A DNA stretch of 24,250 nt from 13-1-40CM-70-15 sp964641215 (GTDB lineage: Bacteria > Gemmatimonadota > Gemmatimonadetes > Gemmatimonadales > GWC2-71-9), in the NCBI GenBank assembly GCA_964641215.1, contig CAZXKD010000019.1, positions 1 through 24,250 of the forward strand. The letters are read 5' to 3'. Of this stretch, positions 12,685 through 19,966 are shown one piece after another (positions within the stretch are counted from its first letter, which is position 1; every line of letters starts with the position of its first letter). The position numbers and the translations under genes are program-made. The notes below the pieces were generated by a model that saw only the letters and a list, made by a program, of their open reading frames with translations, ran no database searches and was not told the origin of the DNA.

Positions 12685-15494
12685 CCGGCGGCGTCGAGAA
12701 CCTCGCGCACCTTGCGGGTCAGCGCCTGCGGCGTGAACGGCTTCTGCAGGAAGAAGGTGCCGGGATCGAGCAGCCCGTGGCTGACGATGGCGTCGTCGCT
12801 GTAGCCGGAGAGGTAGAGCACGCGGGCGCGCGGGCGCCGCGTGGCGAGCTGCCGGGCCAGCTCGCGGCCCCCGATGCCGGGCATCACCACGTCGGTCAGC
12901 AGCAGGTGGACCTCACCGGCGTGCGCGTCAGACAAGGCCAGTGCTTCCGCTCCGGCCGGGGCCTCGAGGACGGTGTAGCCCTGCTGGGTCAGCACCCGGC
13001 GCGCCAGGCTGCGGACGATCTGTTCGTCCTCGACCAGCAGGATGGTCTCGCTTCCCCGGGCCGCCGCCCGGACGCCCCCTGGTTCGGCGGCGACCAGCGG
13101 CTCGGGGGGCTCATCCACCCGCGGCAAATAGATCTTGAAGGTGGCGCCGTGCTCCGGCTCGCTGTAGACCCAGATGTAGCCGCCGCTCTGCTTGACGACT
13201 CCATAGACCGTCGCGAGGCCGAGCCCGGTGCCACGGCCGAATTCCTTGGTGGTATAGAACGGCTCGAACAGGTGCGCCCGCGTCGCCTCGTCCATGCCGG
13301 TGCCGGTGTCGGTGACGGCGAGGAGCACGTGGCGGCCGGCGCTGCCGGCGACATGGTCGCTGGCGTATTGCTCGTCGAGATCGGTATTGGCCGTCTCGAT
13401 CGTCAACTTGCCGCCGCGCGGCATCGCGTCGCGCGCGTTCACGACCAGGTTGAGGATCACCTGCTCGAGCTGGCTGGGATCGGCCCGCACCGCCCCCAGG
13501 TCGTCGGCGAGGGCGGTCCGCAGCTCGATGTTCTCGCCGATCAAGCGGCGGAGCATCTTTTCCACGGCGCGCACGACAGCGTTGAGGTCCAGCACCTTGG
13601 GGGCCAGCACTTGCTGGCGGCTGAAGGCGAGGAGCTGGCGGGTCAGGTCCGCGGCCCGCTCGGCGGCGCGCCGGATTTCTTCGGCGTCGACGCGGTGCTC
13701 GTGTCGTTCCGGCAGGTCCTCGATGAGCAGCTCGGCCGAGCCGATGATCGCGGTGAGAATGTTGTTGAAGTCGTGGGCGACGCCGCCGGCGAGCCGCCCG
13801 ACGGCTTCCATCTTCTGGGCCCGCCGCAACTGCTCCTCCAGTCGCAGCCGCTCGGTCACGTCTTTCGCCAGCACGAGGCGGGCCTGGCGGCCGGCCAGGA
13901 TGATGGCGTTGGCCAGGATCTCCACGTCGATCAGGCTGCCGTCCTTGCGGCGGTGACGAATCCCGCGGTGGGCGGCCGGCTGATCGGCGGGGAGGGCCAG
14001 CAGAGCCTCGAGTTTGGCTTGGTCGGCCTCGGGGCGGATATCGCGGATCGTCATCCGCAGGAATTCCTCCCGGGACCAGCCGTAGCGGGCGACGGCGGCG
14101 TCGTTGACGGCGAGGAACCGCAGCGTCTCGCGGTCATAGACCCACATCGCCTCAGGGTTGGCCTCGAACAGGACACGGTACTCGGCCTCGCTCTGCTTGA
14201 GCTGGTCTTCGGCGTGCTTGCGCTCGATGGCCTGCGCCACCTGGGTGGAGACGAACTGGAGGATGTCGCGCTCGCGCGCGCCGTAGCGCACCCCCTCGGT
14301 GTAGGTCTGCGCCGCCAGCACGCCGATGGTCTGCTCCCCCAGCTTGAGCGGCACGCCGACCCAATCCAAGGACGGGGCGCCGATCAGCTCGACGTCGCCG
14401 CGGCGCTCCATTTCATGGTACACATCGGACGTGGCGAGCAACGGCTGGCCGGTGCGGATCACGTACTCGGTGAGTCCCTTGCCGAACGGCTTCGGGCCGA
14501 AGGCGCGGTCGACCTCGTCCACGAAGTACGGAAAGCGGATCATCCGGGTCGCCTCGTCGTAGAGGGCGACGTAGAAGTTCGTGGCCGGCATCAGCTCCTG
14601 AATGATCGCGTGGATGGCGGGCAGCAGCTCCTGCAGCGTGGGGGCGGCGAGCGCCGCCTGCGCGATCCGGAACGTGGCTGCCTGCAGCTCCCCGGCGCGC
14701 TTGCGCTCCGTCACGTCCAGCACGGTCCCGACCAGCCGCACCGGGCGATTGGTCTCGTCCCGGATCAGGATGGACTGTTCGTGCACGATGCGCTCACGGC
14801 CGTCGGGGAGGAGAATCCGGTGCTCGAGCGAGTAGGGGACGCCGTCGCGCAGGGTGCGGGCGACCGCCTCCCGAATGCGCGGGACATCGTCGGGGTGCAC
14901 GGCCTGGAAGAACGCCTCGTTGGAGGCAGGGAACGCCCGGGGCGGATGGCCGAAGATCCGATAGACCTCGTCGGACCACCACAGGGGATTGCGATCGACG
15001 TCGTCGAGGTCGCTGAGGTCCAGCTCCCAGCTGCCCAGATGGGCGATCTCCTGAGACTTCGCGAGGCTGGCCTCGCTGCGGCGCAGCGCGTCCTCGGCCC
15101 GGGCCTGCTCCTCCCGGGACTGCTTGAGGGCCAGCGCCACCCGCACCGCCGGGCCGAGGCGGACCAGGCGGTCCTTCAGGAGGTAGTCGGTCGCGCCGAG
15201 CTTGATGCATTCCGCGGCCGTCTCCTCGTCCAGGGTCCCCGTCACGATGATCAGCGGGATCGTGGGGCGCTCCACCTGCAGGAGGCGGAGCGCCTGAAGC
15301 CCGCCGAACGACGGCAGGCGGAAGTCGGCGAGCACCAGGTCGGGAAGGAAATCGTGGAGGGCTCTCGTGAACTCGGTGGCCGTCATGACGCGCTCGGTGA
15401 CGCACGCCAGCTCGGCCCGCTTCAGCTCGCGCACGATGAGCTCGGCGTCGGCCACGTTGTCCTCGACGACGAGGATCCGCAGCGGGGAGGTCAT
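12681..15494 (-). CDS. Hybrid histidine kinase REC-PAS-GAF-PAS-HisKA-HATPase-REC
   Basis: ATG at 15494 overlaps the response regulator stop (ATGA) and gives 937 residues. An N-terminal REC (about 5-122) has Asp57 in LVLADFRLP and Lys107. PAS follows at about 145-265 (GSWELDL...DVTERKR), then GAF (about 285-425) and PAS (about 435-548). HisKA has His574 in GGVAHDFNNILTAIIG. HATPase_c includes NLVVNARDAM (682-691) and DTGTGMD (729-735), with the ATP lid GRGTGLGLATVYG after it. The C-terminal REC carries Asp868 in LLLTDVVMPG and Lys918. It is fully cytoplasmic. Two receiver domains flanking the kinase suggest it can both receive a phosphoryl group, perhaps through a relay from another protein, and pass one on. 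GAF to REC is closely similar to the next gene. Confidence 0.93.
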   Translation of the reverse strand: MTSPLRILVVEDNVADAELIVRELKRAELACVTERVMTATEFTRALHDFLPDLVLADFRLPSFGGLQALRLLQVERPTIPLIIVTGTLDEETAAECIKLGATDYLLKDRLVRLGPAVRVALALKQSREEQARAEDALRRSEASLAKSQEIAHLGSWELDLSDLDDVDRNPLWWSDEVYRIFGHPPRAFPASNEAFFQAVHPDDVPRIREAVARTLRDGVPYSLEHRILLPDGRERIVHEQSILIRDETNRPVRLVGTVLDVTERKRAGELQAATFRIAQAALAAPTLQELLPAIHAIIQELMPATNFYVALYDEATRMIRFPYFVDEVDRAFGPKPFGKGLTEYVIRTGQPLLATSDVYHEMERRGDVELIGAPSLDWVGVPLKLGEQTIGVLAAQTYTEGVRYGARERDILQFVSTQVAQAIERKHAEDQLKQSEAEYRVLFEANPEAMWVYDRETLRFLAVNDAAVARYGWSREEFLRMTIRDIRPEADQAKLEALLALPADQPAAHRGIRHRRKDGSLIDVEILANAIILAGRQARLVLAKDVTERLRLEEQLRRAQKMEAVGRLAGGVAHDFNNILTAIIGSAELLIEDLPERHEHRVDAEEIRRAAERAADLTRQLLAFSRQQVLAPKVLDLNAVVRAVEKMLRRLIGENIELRTALADDLGAVRADPSQLEQVILNLVVNARDAMPRGGKLTIETANTDLDEQYASDHVAGSAGRHVLLAVTDTGTGMDEATRAHLFEPFYTTKEFGRGTGLGLATVYGVVKQSGGYIWVYSEPEHGATFKIYLPRVDEPPEPLVAAEPGGVRAAARGSETILLVEDEQIVRSLARRVLTQQGYTVLEAPAGAEALALSDAHAGEVHLLLTDVVMPGIGGRELARQLATRRPRARVLYLSGYSDDAIVSHGLLDPGTFFLQKPFTPQALTRKVREVLDAAG

Positions 15495-15952
15495 CGGCGC
15501 CCGGAAGGAGGAGGAGGGGGGGGGGGAGGGGGACGCTCGTTCAGCAGCAGCCAGTACAGTCCCACGTCGGCGACGGCGCGGACGAAGGCCTCGAATTCCA
15601 CCGGCTTGACGATGTAGCTGTTGGCCCCGAGGTGGTAACTCCTGACGATATCGGGCTCCTCGCGCGACGACGTGAGGACGACGACGGGGATCGTCTTCGT
15701 GCGGTCATGCTCCTTGATGCGGCGCAACACGTCCAGGCCATCGACTTTGGGGAGCTTGAGGTCGAGCAGAATGACCTTCGGGAGGGCGGCGCTGGCGCCG
15801 TCGCCGAGCAGGAATGCCAGCGCCTCCGCGCCGTCGCGGGCCACGTGGATGCGGTTGGCGAGATTGTGCCGGGTAAGCGCCCGCAGGGTGAGCTCGGCGT
15901 CGTCGGGATTGTCCTCGACGAGGAGGATTTCGACTTCGCGCGGGGGGGGCAT
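15491..15952 (-). CDS. Single-domain response regulator (Rcp1-like) with polyproline tail
   Basis: This 153-residue protein is one receiver domain: acidic pocket Glu13 and Asp14 in ILLVEDNPDDAE, phospho-accepting Asp64 in ILLDLKLPKVDG, Thr94 in VVVLTSS, and Lys116 in YIVKPVEF. The YHLGANSYIVKPVEF block is typical of the Rcp1/phytochrome-type CheY-like group, often encoded next to hybrid kinases. It has no DNA-binding or enzyme output, so it probably acts by protein contact or as a phosphorelay shuttle. Residues 141-149 are nine prolines, encoded by a C-rich run on the coding strand (G11 on the plus strand, 15516-15526). It is the first gene of the RR-HK-HK operon and begins 40 nt after tRNA-Asn on the same strand. 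Confidence 0.92.
   Translation of the reverse strand: MPPPREVEILLVEDNPDDAELTLRALTRHNLANRIHVARDGAEALAFLLGDGASAALPKVILLDLKLPKVDGLDVLRRIKEHDRTKTIPVVVLTSSREEPDIVRSYHLGANSYIVKPVEFEAFVRAVADVGLYWLLLNERPPPPPPPPPSGRR
15516..15526 (-). repeat. Poly-C tract (11) in the response regulator 3' end
   Basis: Eleven G on the plus strand, C on the coding strand, inside a wider (GGA)n and G-rich stretch (15505-15532) encode the polyproline tail. A one-base slip would change the last residues and move the stop away from the overlapping start of the next kinase. Confidence 0.8.
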
Positions 15953-15992
15953 CGCTCGGCCCTGGCCTCGGTGTGAGGGCTGGACAGCGAAG

Positions 15993-16065
15993 CTCCCGAG
16001 GCAGGACTCGAACCTGCGACCCGCCGGTTAACAGCCGGCTGCTCTACCAACTGAGCTACTCGGGA
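15993..16065 (-). tRNA. trnN: tRNA-Asn (anticodon GUU)
   Basis: Read on the minus strand, this is a 73-nt cloverleaf. The acceptor stem is TCCCGAG/CTCGGGA with discriminator G, as expected for tRNA-Asn. The D arm is GCTC...GAGC. The anticodon stem GCCGG/CCGGC encloses loop CTGTTAA with anticodon GTT. The T arm is CGCAGG-TTCGAGT-CCTGC. No CCA is encoded. It lies 40 nt upstream of the response regulator gene. Confidence 0.96.
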
Positions 16066-16071
16066 ATACAC

Positions 16072-16186
16072 GAGCCGTCAGCGATCAGCCGTCAGCTGTC
16101 GGCGCGTCGCGCAATATGGCCACCGGGGGCCGTGACTTCAACCGGCGCCGGCATCCTGACGGCTGACGGCTGATCGCTGAGGGCTC
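16072..16186. repeat. Long inverted repeat (24-bp arms) flanking the tRNA-Asn promoter region
   Basis: The arms 16072-16095 and 16163-16186 are reverse complements over 24 bp with one mismatch; 18 bp (16078-16095 and 16163-16180) match perfectly. Each arm contains GTCAG/CTGAC-type subrepeats, and an extra CTGACGG unit lies beside the right arm at 16156-16162. The 67-bp spacer holds a predicted promoter and the end of the EamA gene. The motif looks like a dispersed REP-type element, but no second copy occurs in this window. Confidence 0.75.
16113..16141 (-). promoter_or_regulatory. Predicted promoter for tRNA-Asn (and perhaps the RR-HK-HK operon)
   Basis: On the minus strand TTGAAG (16136-16141) is 17 bp from CATATT (16113-16118). 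Transcription would begin near 16106, about 40 nt before the tRNA 5' end, so the leader would contain the left arm of the inverted repeat. The -35 box overlaps the last codon of the EamA gene. Confidence 0.45.
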
Positions 16187-17025
16187 TGGGGCAGCTCCGC
16201 CACGACCATCCCCGACAGAATCAACGCGCCACCCAGCCACTGCGTGAGCGACAGCCGCTCGCCGAACCACAGCCAGGACGCCCCCGCGGCGAAGACGGCC
16301 TCGAGGCAGAAGATGAGTGCCGCGCGGGCCGCCGACATGTAGCGCTGGGCCTGCATCTGCCACAGCAACGCGAGCGCGGTGGCGCCGACCGCGGCGTACA
16401 CCAGCTCGGCCGCGAAGGCGGCGCTCCAGTGGATATGCGCGTCTTCGAGCAGCCAGACGCCCAGCGCCGCGACCGCGGCCGTGCCGGCGGACTGCATCCA
16501 CACCAGCCGCCCCACGTCGAAGCGCCGCGACAGCTCGGCCACCGCCACGATCTGGCCGCCGAACAGGACGGCGGTGAGCAGCGTCCACGCATCACCGCGG
16601 TTCAAGCCGCCGGCTTCGGGAGCGGTGAGGAAATACATCCCACCAGCGGCGAGGAGCAGGGCGCCCAAGGCGGTCCACCGGGTGCGCACCCGCAGTGCCA
16701 GGAACGCGACCACCGGCGCCAGCACCGAGGAAATGCCGACGATGAAGGCCGAGCGAGCCGGCGTGGTATAGACGAGGCCGACTACCTGGGCCGCGAAGCC
16801 GCCGCCGAGAATCGCGCCCAGGAGGGCGCCGGCGGCGAGCTCGCGTCGCGTGAACGCCGCGCCGAAGGACGTGAACGGGGTGAGCACCGCGGCCGCGATC
16901 GCGAAGCGGACGGCGAGGAAGGCGAGGGGCGTGCTCGAGGCCAGAGCCGCCTTGACGACGGGGAAGGCGATGCCCCAGATCAGCGTCGCGCCGATCAGGG
17001 TGACGTCGGCCCGGCGCGGGCTCAG
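16138..17025 (-). CDS. EamA-family (DMT superfamily) transporter, ten-helix
   Basis: The frame extends to 17232, but the sequence before 17025 overlaps uvrA out of frame and has no EamA character. The likely start is CTG at 17025: it overlaps the uvrA stop as CTGA and sits 5 nt after AAGGAG (minus strand, 17036-17031). This gives 295 residues, normal for the family. The first EamA repeat opens VTLIGATLIWGIAFPVVKAA, the second follows DAWTLLTAVLFGGQIVAVAE, and both end in the expected helices (SSVLAPVVAFLAL; LIFCLEAVFAAGASWLW). Ten membrane helices are expected. DMT proteins export amino acids or other metabolites; the substrate here is unknown. The last 13 or so residues, after VVAELPQ, are encoded by the inverted repeat and do not look like transporter sequence. 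Confidence 0.85.
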   Translation of the reverse strand: MSPRRADVTLIGATLIWGIAFPVVKAALASSTPLAFLAVRFAIAAAVLTPFTSFGAAFTRRELAAGALLGAILGGGFAAQVVGLVYTTPARSAFIVGISSVLAPVVAFLALRVRTRWTALGALLLAAGGMYFLTAPEAGGLNRGDAWTLLTAVLFGGQIVAVAELSRRFDVGRLVWMQSAGTAAVAALGVWLLEDAHIHWSAAFAAELVYAAVGATALALLWQMQAQRYMSAARAALIFCLEAVFAAGASWLWFGERLSLTQWLGGALILSGMVVAELPQSPQRSAVSRQDAGAG

Positions 17026-19856
17026 AGAAGCTCCTTGAGATAGCCGCCCGTGCGCGACGCTGGCGCCCGGGCGATGTCCTCCGGCGTGCCCTGGGCCACG
17101 ACGCGGCCGCCGGCGTCGCCCGCGCCCGGCCCGAGGTCCACGACCCAGTCGGCGCGCTTGATGAGGTCGAGATGGTGCTCGATGACCACCACCGTGTGTC
17201 CGGCGTCGACCAAACGGTCCAGCACCCGGCACAGCGTGCGGACGTCGTCGAGGTGCAGCCCGGTGGTCGGCTCATCGAGGATGTACAGGTTCCGGGTCCG
17301 AGCGCGGGGGCGGCGCCCGCCCCCGTCCTTCCCCCCCCCCCCCGCCGCCCCCCGCGCCAAGCTCAGCTCGCGGGCGATCTTGAGCCGCTGTGCCTCGCCG
17401 CCCGAGAGCGTAGTCGCCGGCTGGCCGAGCCGCAGGTAGCCCAACCCCACCTGTTGCAGGTACCAGAGCGCCCGCGTCAGGCGCGGCTGGCGGTGCAGGC
17501 GGTGGATCGCCTCGTCCACCGTCCACTGCAGCACGTCGGAGATGGACCGGCCCTCGAGGAGCACTTCGAGCACCGCCGGCTTGAAGCGCCGGCCCCCGCA
17601 GTGCTCGCATGGCACGAACACATTGGCGAGGAAGACCATCTCGACGAGCACGTGGCCCGCGCCCTCGCAGGCCTCGCAGCGGCCGCCCGCGACGTTGAAG
17701 GAGAAGGTGCTGGGCGTATAGCGGCGCTCGCGGGCGAGCGGCAGGGATGCGAACAGCGCCCGCAAGTCATCGAACGCCCGTACATACGTTACTGGATTGG
17801 ACCGCGGCGTCCGGCCGATGGGCGACTGGTCGATGAGCACCGCGTCGGCGAGCGTCTCCCAGCCCTCCAGCGCCTCGACCACGCCCACCGCTTCTCCCAA
17901 GTGTTGTTTGGCGCTGTGCGCTCCCCGCAGCCGCCGCTCCAGCTGCCGGTACAGCACGTCGTGCACCAGGGTGGACTTGCCTGACCCGGACACGCCGGTG
18001 ACCACGGTGAAGGTGCCGAGGGGGATCCGCACGTCCACGCCTCCCAGGTTGTGGAGCCGCGCGCCGCGGATCGAGAGCCAGCGCGGCCCCGCCGGGCGCC
18101 GCGCCGATGGGACGGCGATGCGCTTCTCGCCCGAGAGGTATTGGCCGGTGAGCGTGCCGGCCTCCCGCACCCGCGCGGCCGGGCCCTGGTAGACGAGCTG
18201 CCCGCCCGCCTCGCCACTGCCGGGCCCCAGCTCCACCATGTAATCGGCGGCCCGCATGGCGGCGGGATCGTGCTCCACCACGACCACCGTGTTGCCCGCG
18301 GCGGCCAGATGGCGCAGCAGGCCCAACAGCCGGTCGGTGTCGCTCGGGTGAAGTCCGATGGACGGCTCATCGAGCACGTAGAGTGTGTCCACCAGGTGCG
18401 AGCCCAGGGCGTTGGAGAGCGCGATGCGCTGCGCTTCACCACCCGACAGCGTCCGGGTCTGCCGGTCCAGGGTCAGATACCCCAGGCCGACATCGTTCAC
18501 GAAGCGGACACGGGCGGCCAGCTCTTCCAGCACGTGCTCGGCCACGCGCCGCTGGAAGGGTCCGAGCTCGAGCCGGCCGAGCCAGTCCCGCAGCTCGGCG
18601 GCCGTGAGGGCCGCGGCCTCCGCGATCGTCCGGCCGCCGAGGCGAACCGACAGGGCCTCCGGTTTGAGTCGAGCGCCGCCGCAACCGGGGCAGGTCTTGG
18701 CGAGCTGGTACTGGCGCAGGAATACCCGGATGTACTGCTTGTAGCGCTTCTCCTCGAGCCGCTCGAGGAAAGGAAACATCCCGATGTAGCGGCCGCTCAC
18801 CCCGTGGAGCAGCGCCTGCCGCTGCCTCTCGCTGAGATCGCGCCACGGCCGGTCGAACGGAATCCCCTTGGCGCGGGCGGTCTCCCGCAGTACGCGGCGG
18901 CGCCCCTCGTAGCGCGGCTTGGTCCAGGGATCGAGGGCACCCTGTTCGAGCGAGCGGGCGGCGTCCGGGACGATGAGGGACTCATCGTACTCCAGCACCG
19001 CCCCGAAGCCGTTGCACCCCGGACAGGCGCCGCGCGGGTTATTAAAGGAGAAGAGCGACGGCGTGAGGGGCGGGGCCGGCGTGCCGCAGGCCGAGCAGGT
19101 CGGGTGCTCCGAGAAGCGTCGCCGCGCTCCATTGGCCACGGCGAGCGCGACCCCCTCACCCTCATCGAAGGCGGTGGCGATGGCATCGGCGAGGCGACCG
19201 CGGTTGGCGTCGACGGCGGCGAGTCGATCCACCACCACCAGCACCTCGCCGGCGTCGCGGACCTGTCGCTCGGCTTCAGGATCGTCCAGTCGCAGGACAG
19301 CGCCGTTGACCTGCGCGCGCACGAACCCCGCCGCCCGCAGCTGGGCCGCCACCGCCACCTCCGGCCGGTGGGCGCTCGCCGGCAGGGGAAACGTGACGAG
19401 CAACGCGTCCTCGGGCGGGGCGGCGAGCAGCGTGTCCACCACGTCCTGCACCGTGTCCGCTTTCACGACCGCGCCGCAGGTCCGGCAGTAGGGGGTGCCG
19501 ACGCGCGCCCACAGCAGGCGCAGGTAGTCGTAGATCTCCGTCGCGGTGCCGACGGTCGAGCGGCTCGAAGTGGTGGGGTTCTTCTGCTCGATCGCCACGG
19601 CGGGGGACAGCCCCTCCAGAGCGTCGAGGTGCGGCTTGGGCATCCGCTCCAGGAACTGCTTGGCGTACGTGGAGAGGGATTCGATGTAGCGGCGCTGGCC
19701 CTCGGCGTAGAGGGTGTCGAAGGCCAGGGAGCTCTTGCCCGAGCCGGAGGGTCCCGTCACCACCGTGAGCGCCCGCCGCGGGATCTCGACGGTGATGCCC
19801 TTGAGATTGTGCTGGCGCACGTTGCGCAAGACGACGCGATCGGGAGGCGCCCGCAT
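17022..19856 (-). CDS. uvrA: Excinuclease ABC subunit A
   Basis: I start at ATG 19856 (944 aa): VVLRNVRQHNLKGITVEIP follows at once, as in other UvrA proteins, while the in-frame extension to 19949 adds 31 unrelated residues. The first ATPase half has Walker A GPSGSGKS (35-42), zinc finger CSAC...CPGC (about 254-281), and signature LSGGEAQRIAL (about 468). The second half has Walker A GVSGSGKS (about 617), zinc finger CEACEGAGHVLVEMVF...CEHC (about 722-755), signature LSGGEAQRLKI (about 815), and LYILDEPTTGLHLDD. UvrA is the damage-recognition ATPase of nucleotide excision repair and works with UvrB. All motifs are intact. A Gly/Arg-rich insertion encoded by long G-runs separates the second signature from Walker B. 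No uvrB or uvrC is in the window; the EamA gene is coupled downstream. Confidence 0.96.
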   Translation of the reverse strand: MRAPPDRVVLRNVRQHNLKGITVEIPRRALTVVTGPSGSGKSSLAFDTLYAEGQRRYIESLSTYAKQFLERMPKPHLDALEGLSPAVAIEQKNPTTSSRSTVGTATEIYDYLRLLWARVGTPYCRTCGAVVKADTVQDVVDTLLAAPPEDALLVTFPLPASAHRPEVAVAAQLRAAGFVRAQVNGAVLRLDDPEAERQVRDAGEVLVVVDRLAAVDANRGRLADAIATAFDEGEGVALAVANGARRRFSEHPTCSACGTPAPPLTPSLFSFNNPRGACPGCNGFGAVLEYDESLIVPDAARSLEQGALDPWTKPRYEGRRRVLRETARAKGIPFDRPWRDLSERQRQALLHGVSGRYIGMFPFLERLEEKRYKQYIRVFLRQYQLAKTCPGCGGARLKPEALSVRLGGRTIAEAAALTAAELRDWLGRLELGPFQRRVAEHVLEELAARVRFVNDVGLGYLTLDRQTRTLSGGEAQRIALSNALGSHLVDTLYVLDEPSIGLHPSDTDRLLGLLRHLAAAGNTVVVVEHDPAAMRAADYMVELGPGSGEAGGQLVYQGPAARVREAGTLTGQYLSGEKRIAVPSARRPAGPRWLSIRGARLHNLGGVDVRIPLGTFTVVTGVSGSGKSTLVHDVLYRQLERRLRGAHSAKQHLGEAVGVVEALEGWETLADAVLIDQSPIGRTPRSNPVTYVRAFDDLRALFASLPLARERRYTPSTFSFNVAGGRCEACEGAGHVLVEMVFLANVFVPCEHCGGRRFKPAVLEVLLEGRSISDVLQWTVDEAIHRLHRQPRLTRALWYLQQVGLGYLRLGQPATTLSGGEAQRLKIARELSLARGAAGGGGKDGGGRRPRARTRNLYILDEPTTGLHLDDVRTLCRVLDRLVDAGHTVVVIEHHLDLIKRADWVVDLGPGAGDAGGRVVAQGTPEDIARAPASRTGGYLKELL
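17331..17343 (-). repeat. Poly-G tract (13 G on the coding strand) in uvrA
   Basis: Thirteen C on the plus strand, G on the coding strand, lie within a Gly-rich insertion between the C-terminal ABC signature and Walker B. This is the longest homopolymer in the window. Its exact length is uncertain in draft data, but the current length keeps the gene in frame. Confidence 0.85.
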
Positions 19857-19966
19857 AACCTTGTAACATAACAGGGGCACGGGGACAGGGGCCCGACTGC
19901 GTCGGCCCGGGTGGGAAGCCCCGGACACCTGGCCCCGGGCCCCGGCCACCGGTACTTTGCCCCCCC

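Noticed and set aside
10390..15617. Very long open frames on the plus strand opposite the two histidine kinase genes (751 and 946 codons)
   Set aside because: They are antisense shadows of GC-rich genes with biased codon use. The minus-strand products carry complete kinase motifs, while the plus-strand products have no recognisable domain.
18051..19871. A 606-codon plus-strand open frame opposite uvrA
   Set aside because: Antisense shadow of uvrA with low-complexity Arg/Gly/Ala composition and no motif; the minus strand encodes a full UvrA.
19857..19949. N-terminal extension of uvrA by 31 residues
   Set aside because: The extra residues are Gly/Arg/Pro-rich with no UvrA similarity, and the conserved N-terminus begins right after the ATG at 19856.
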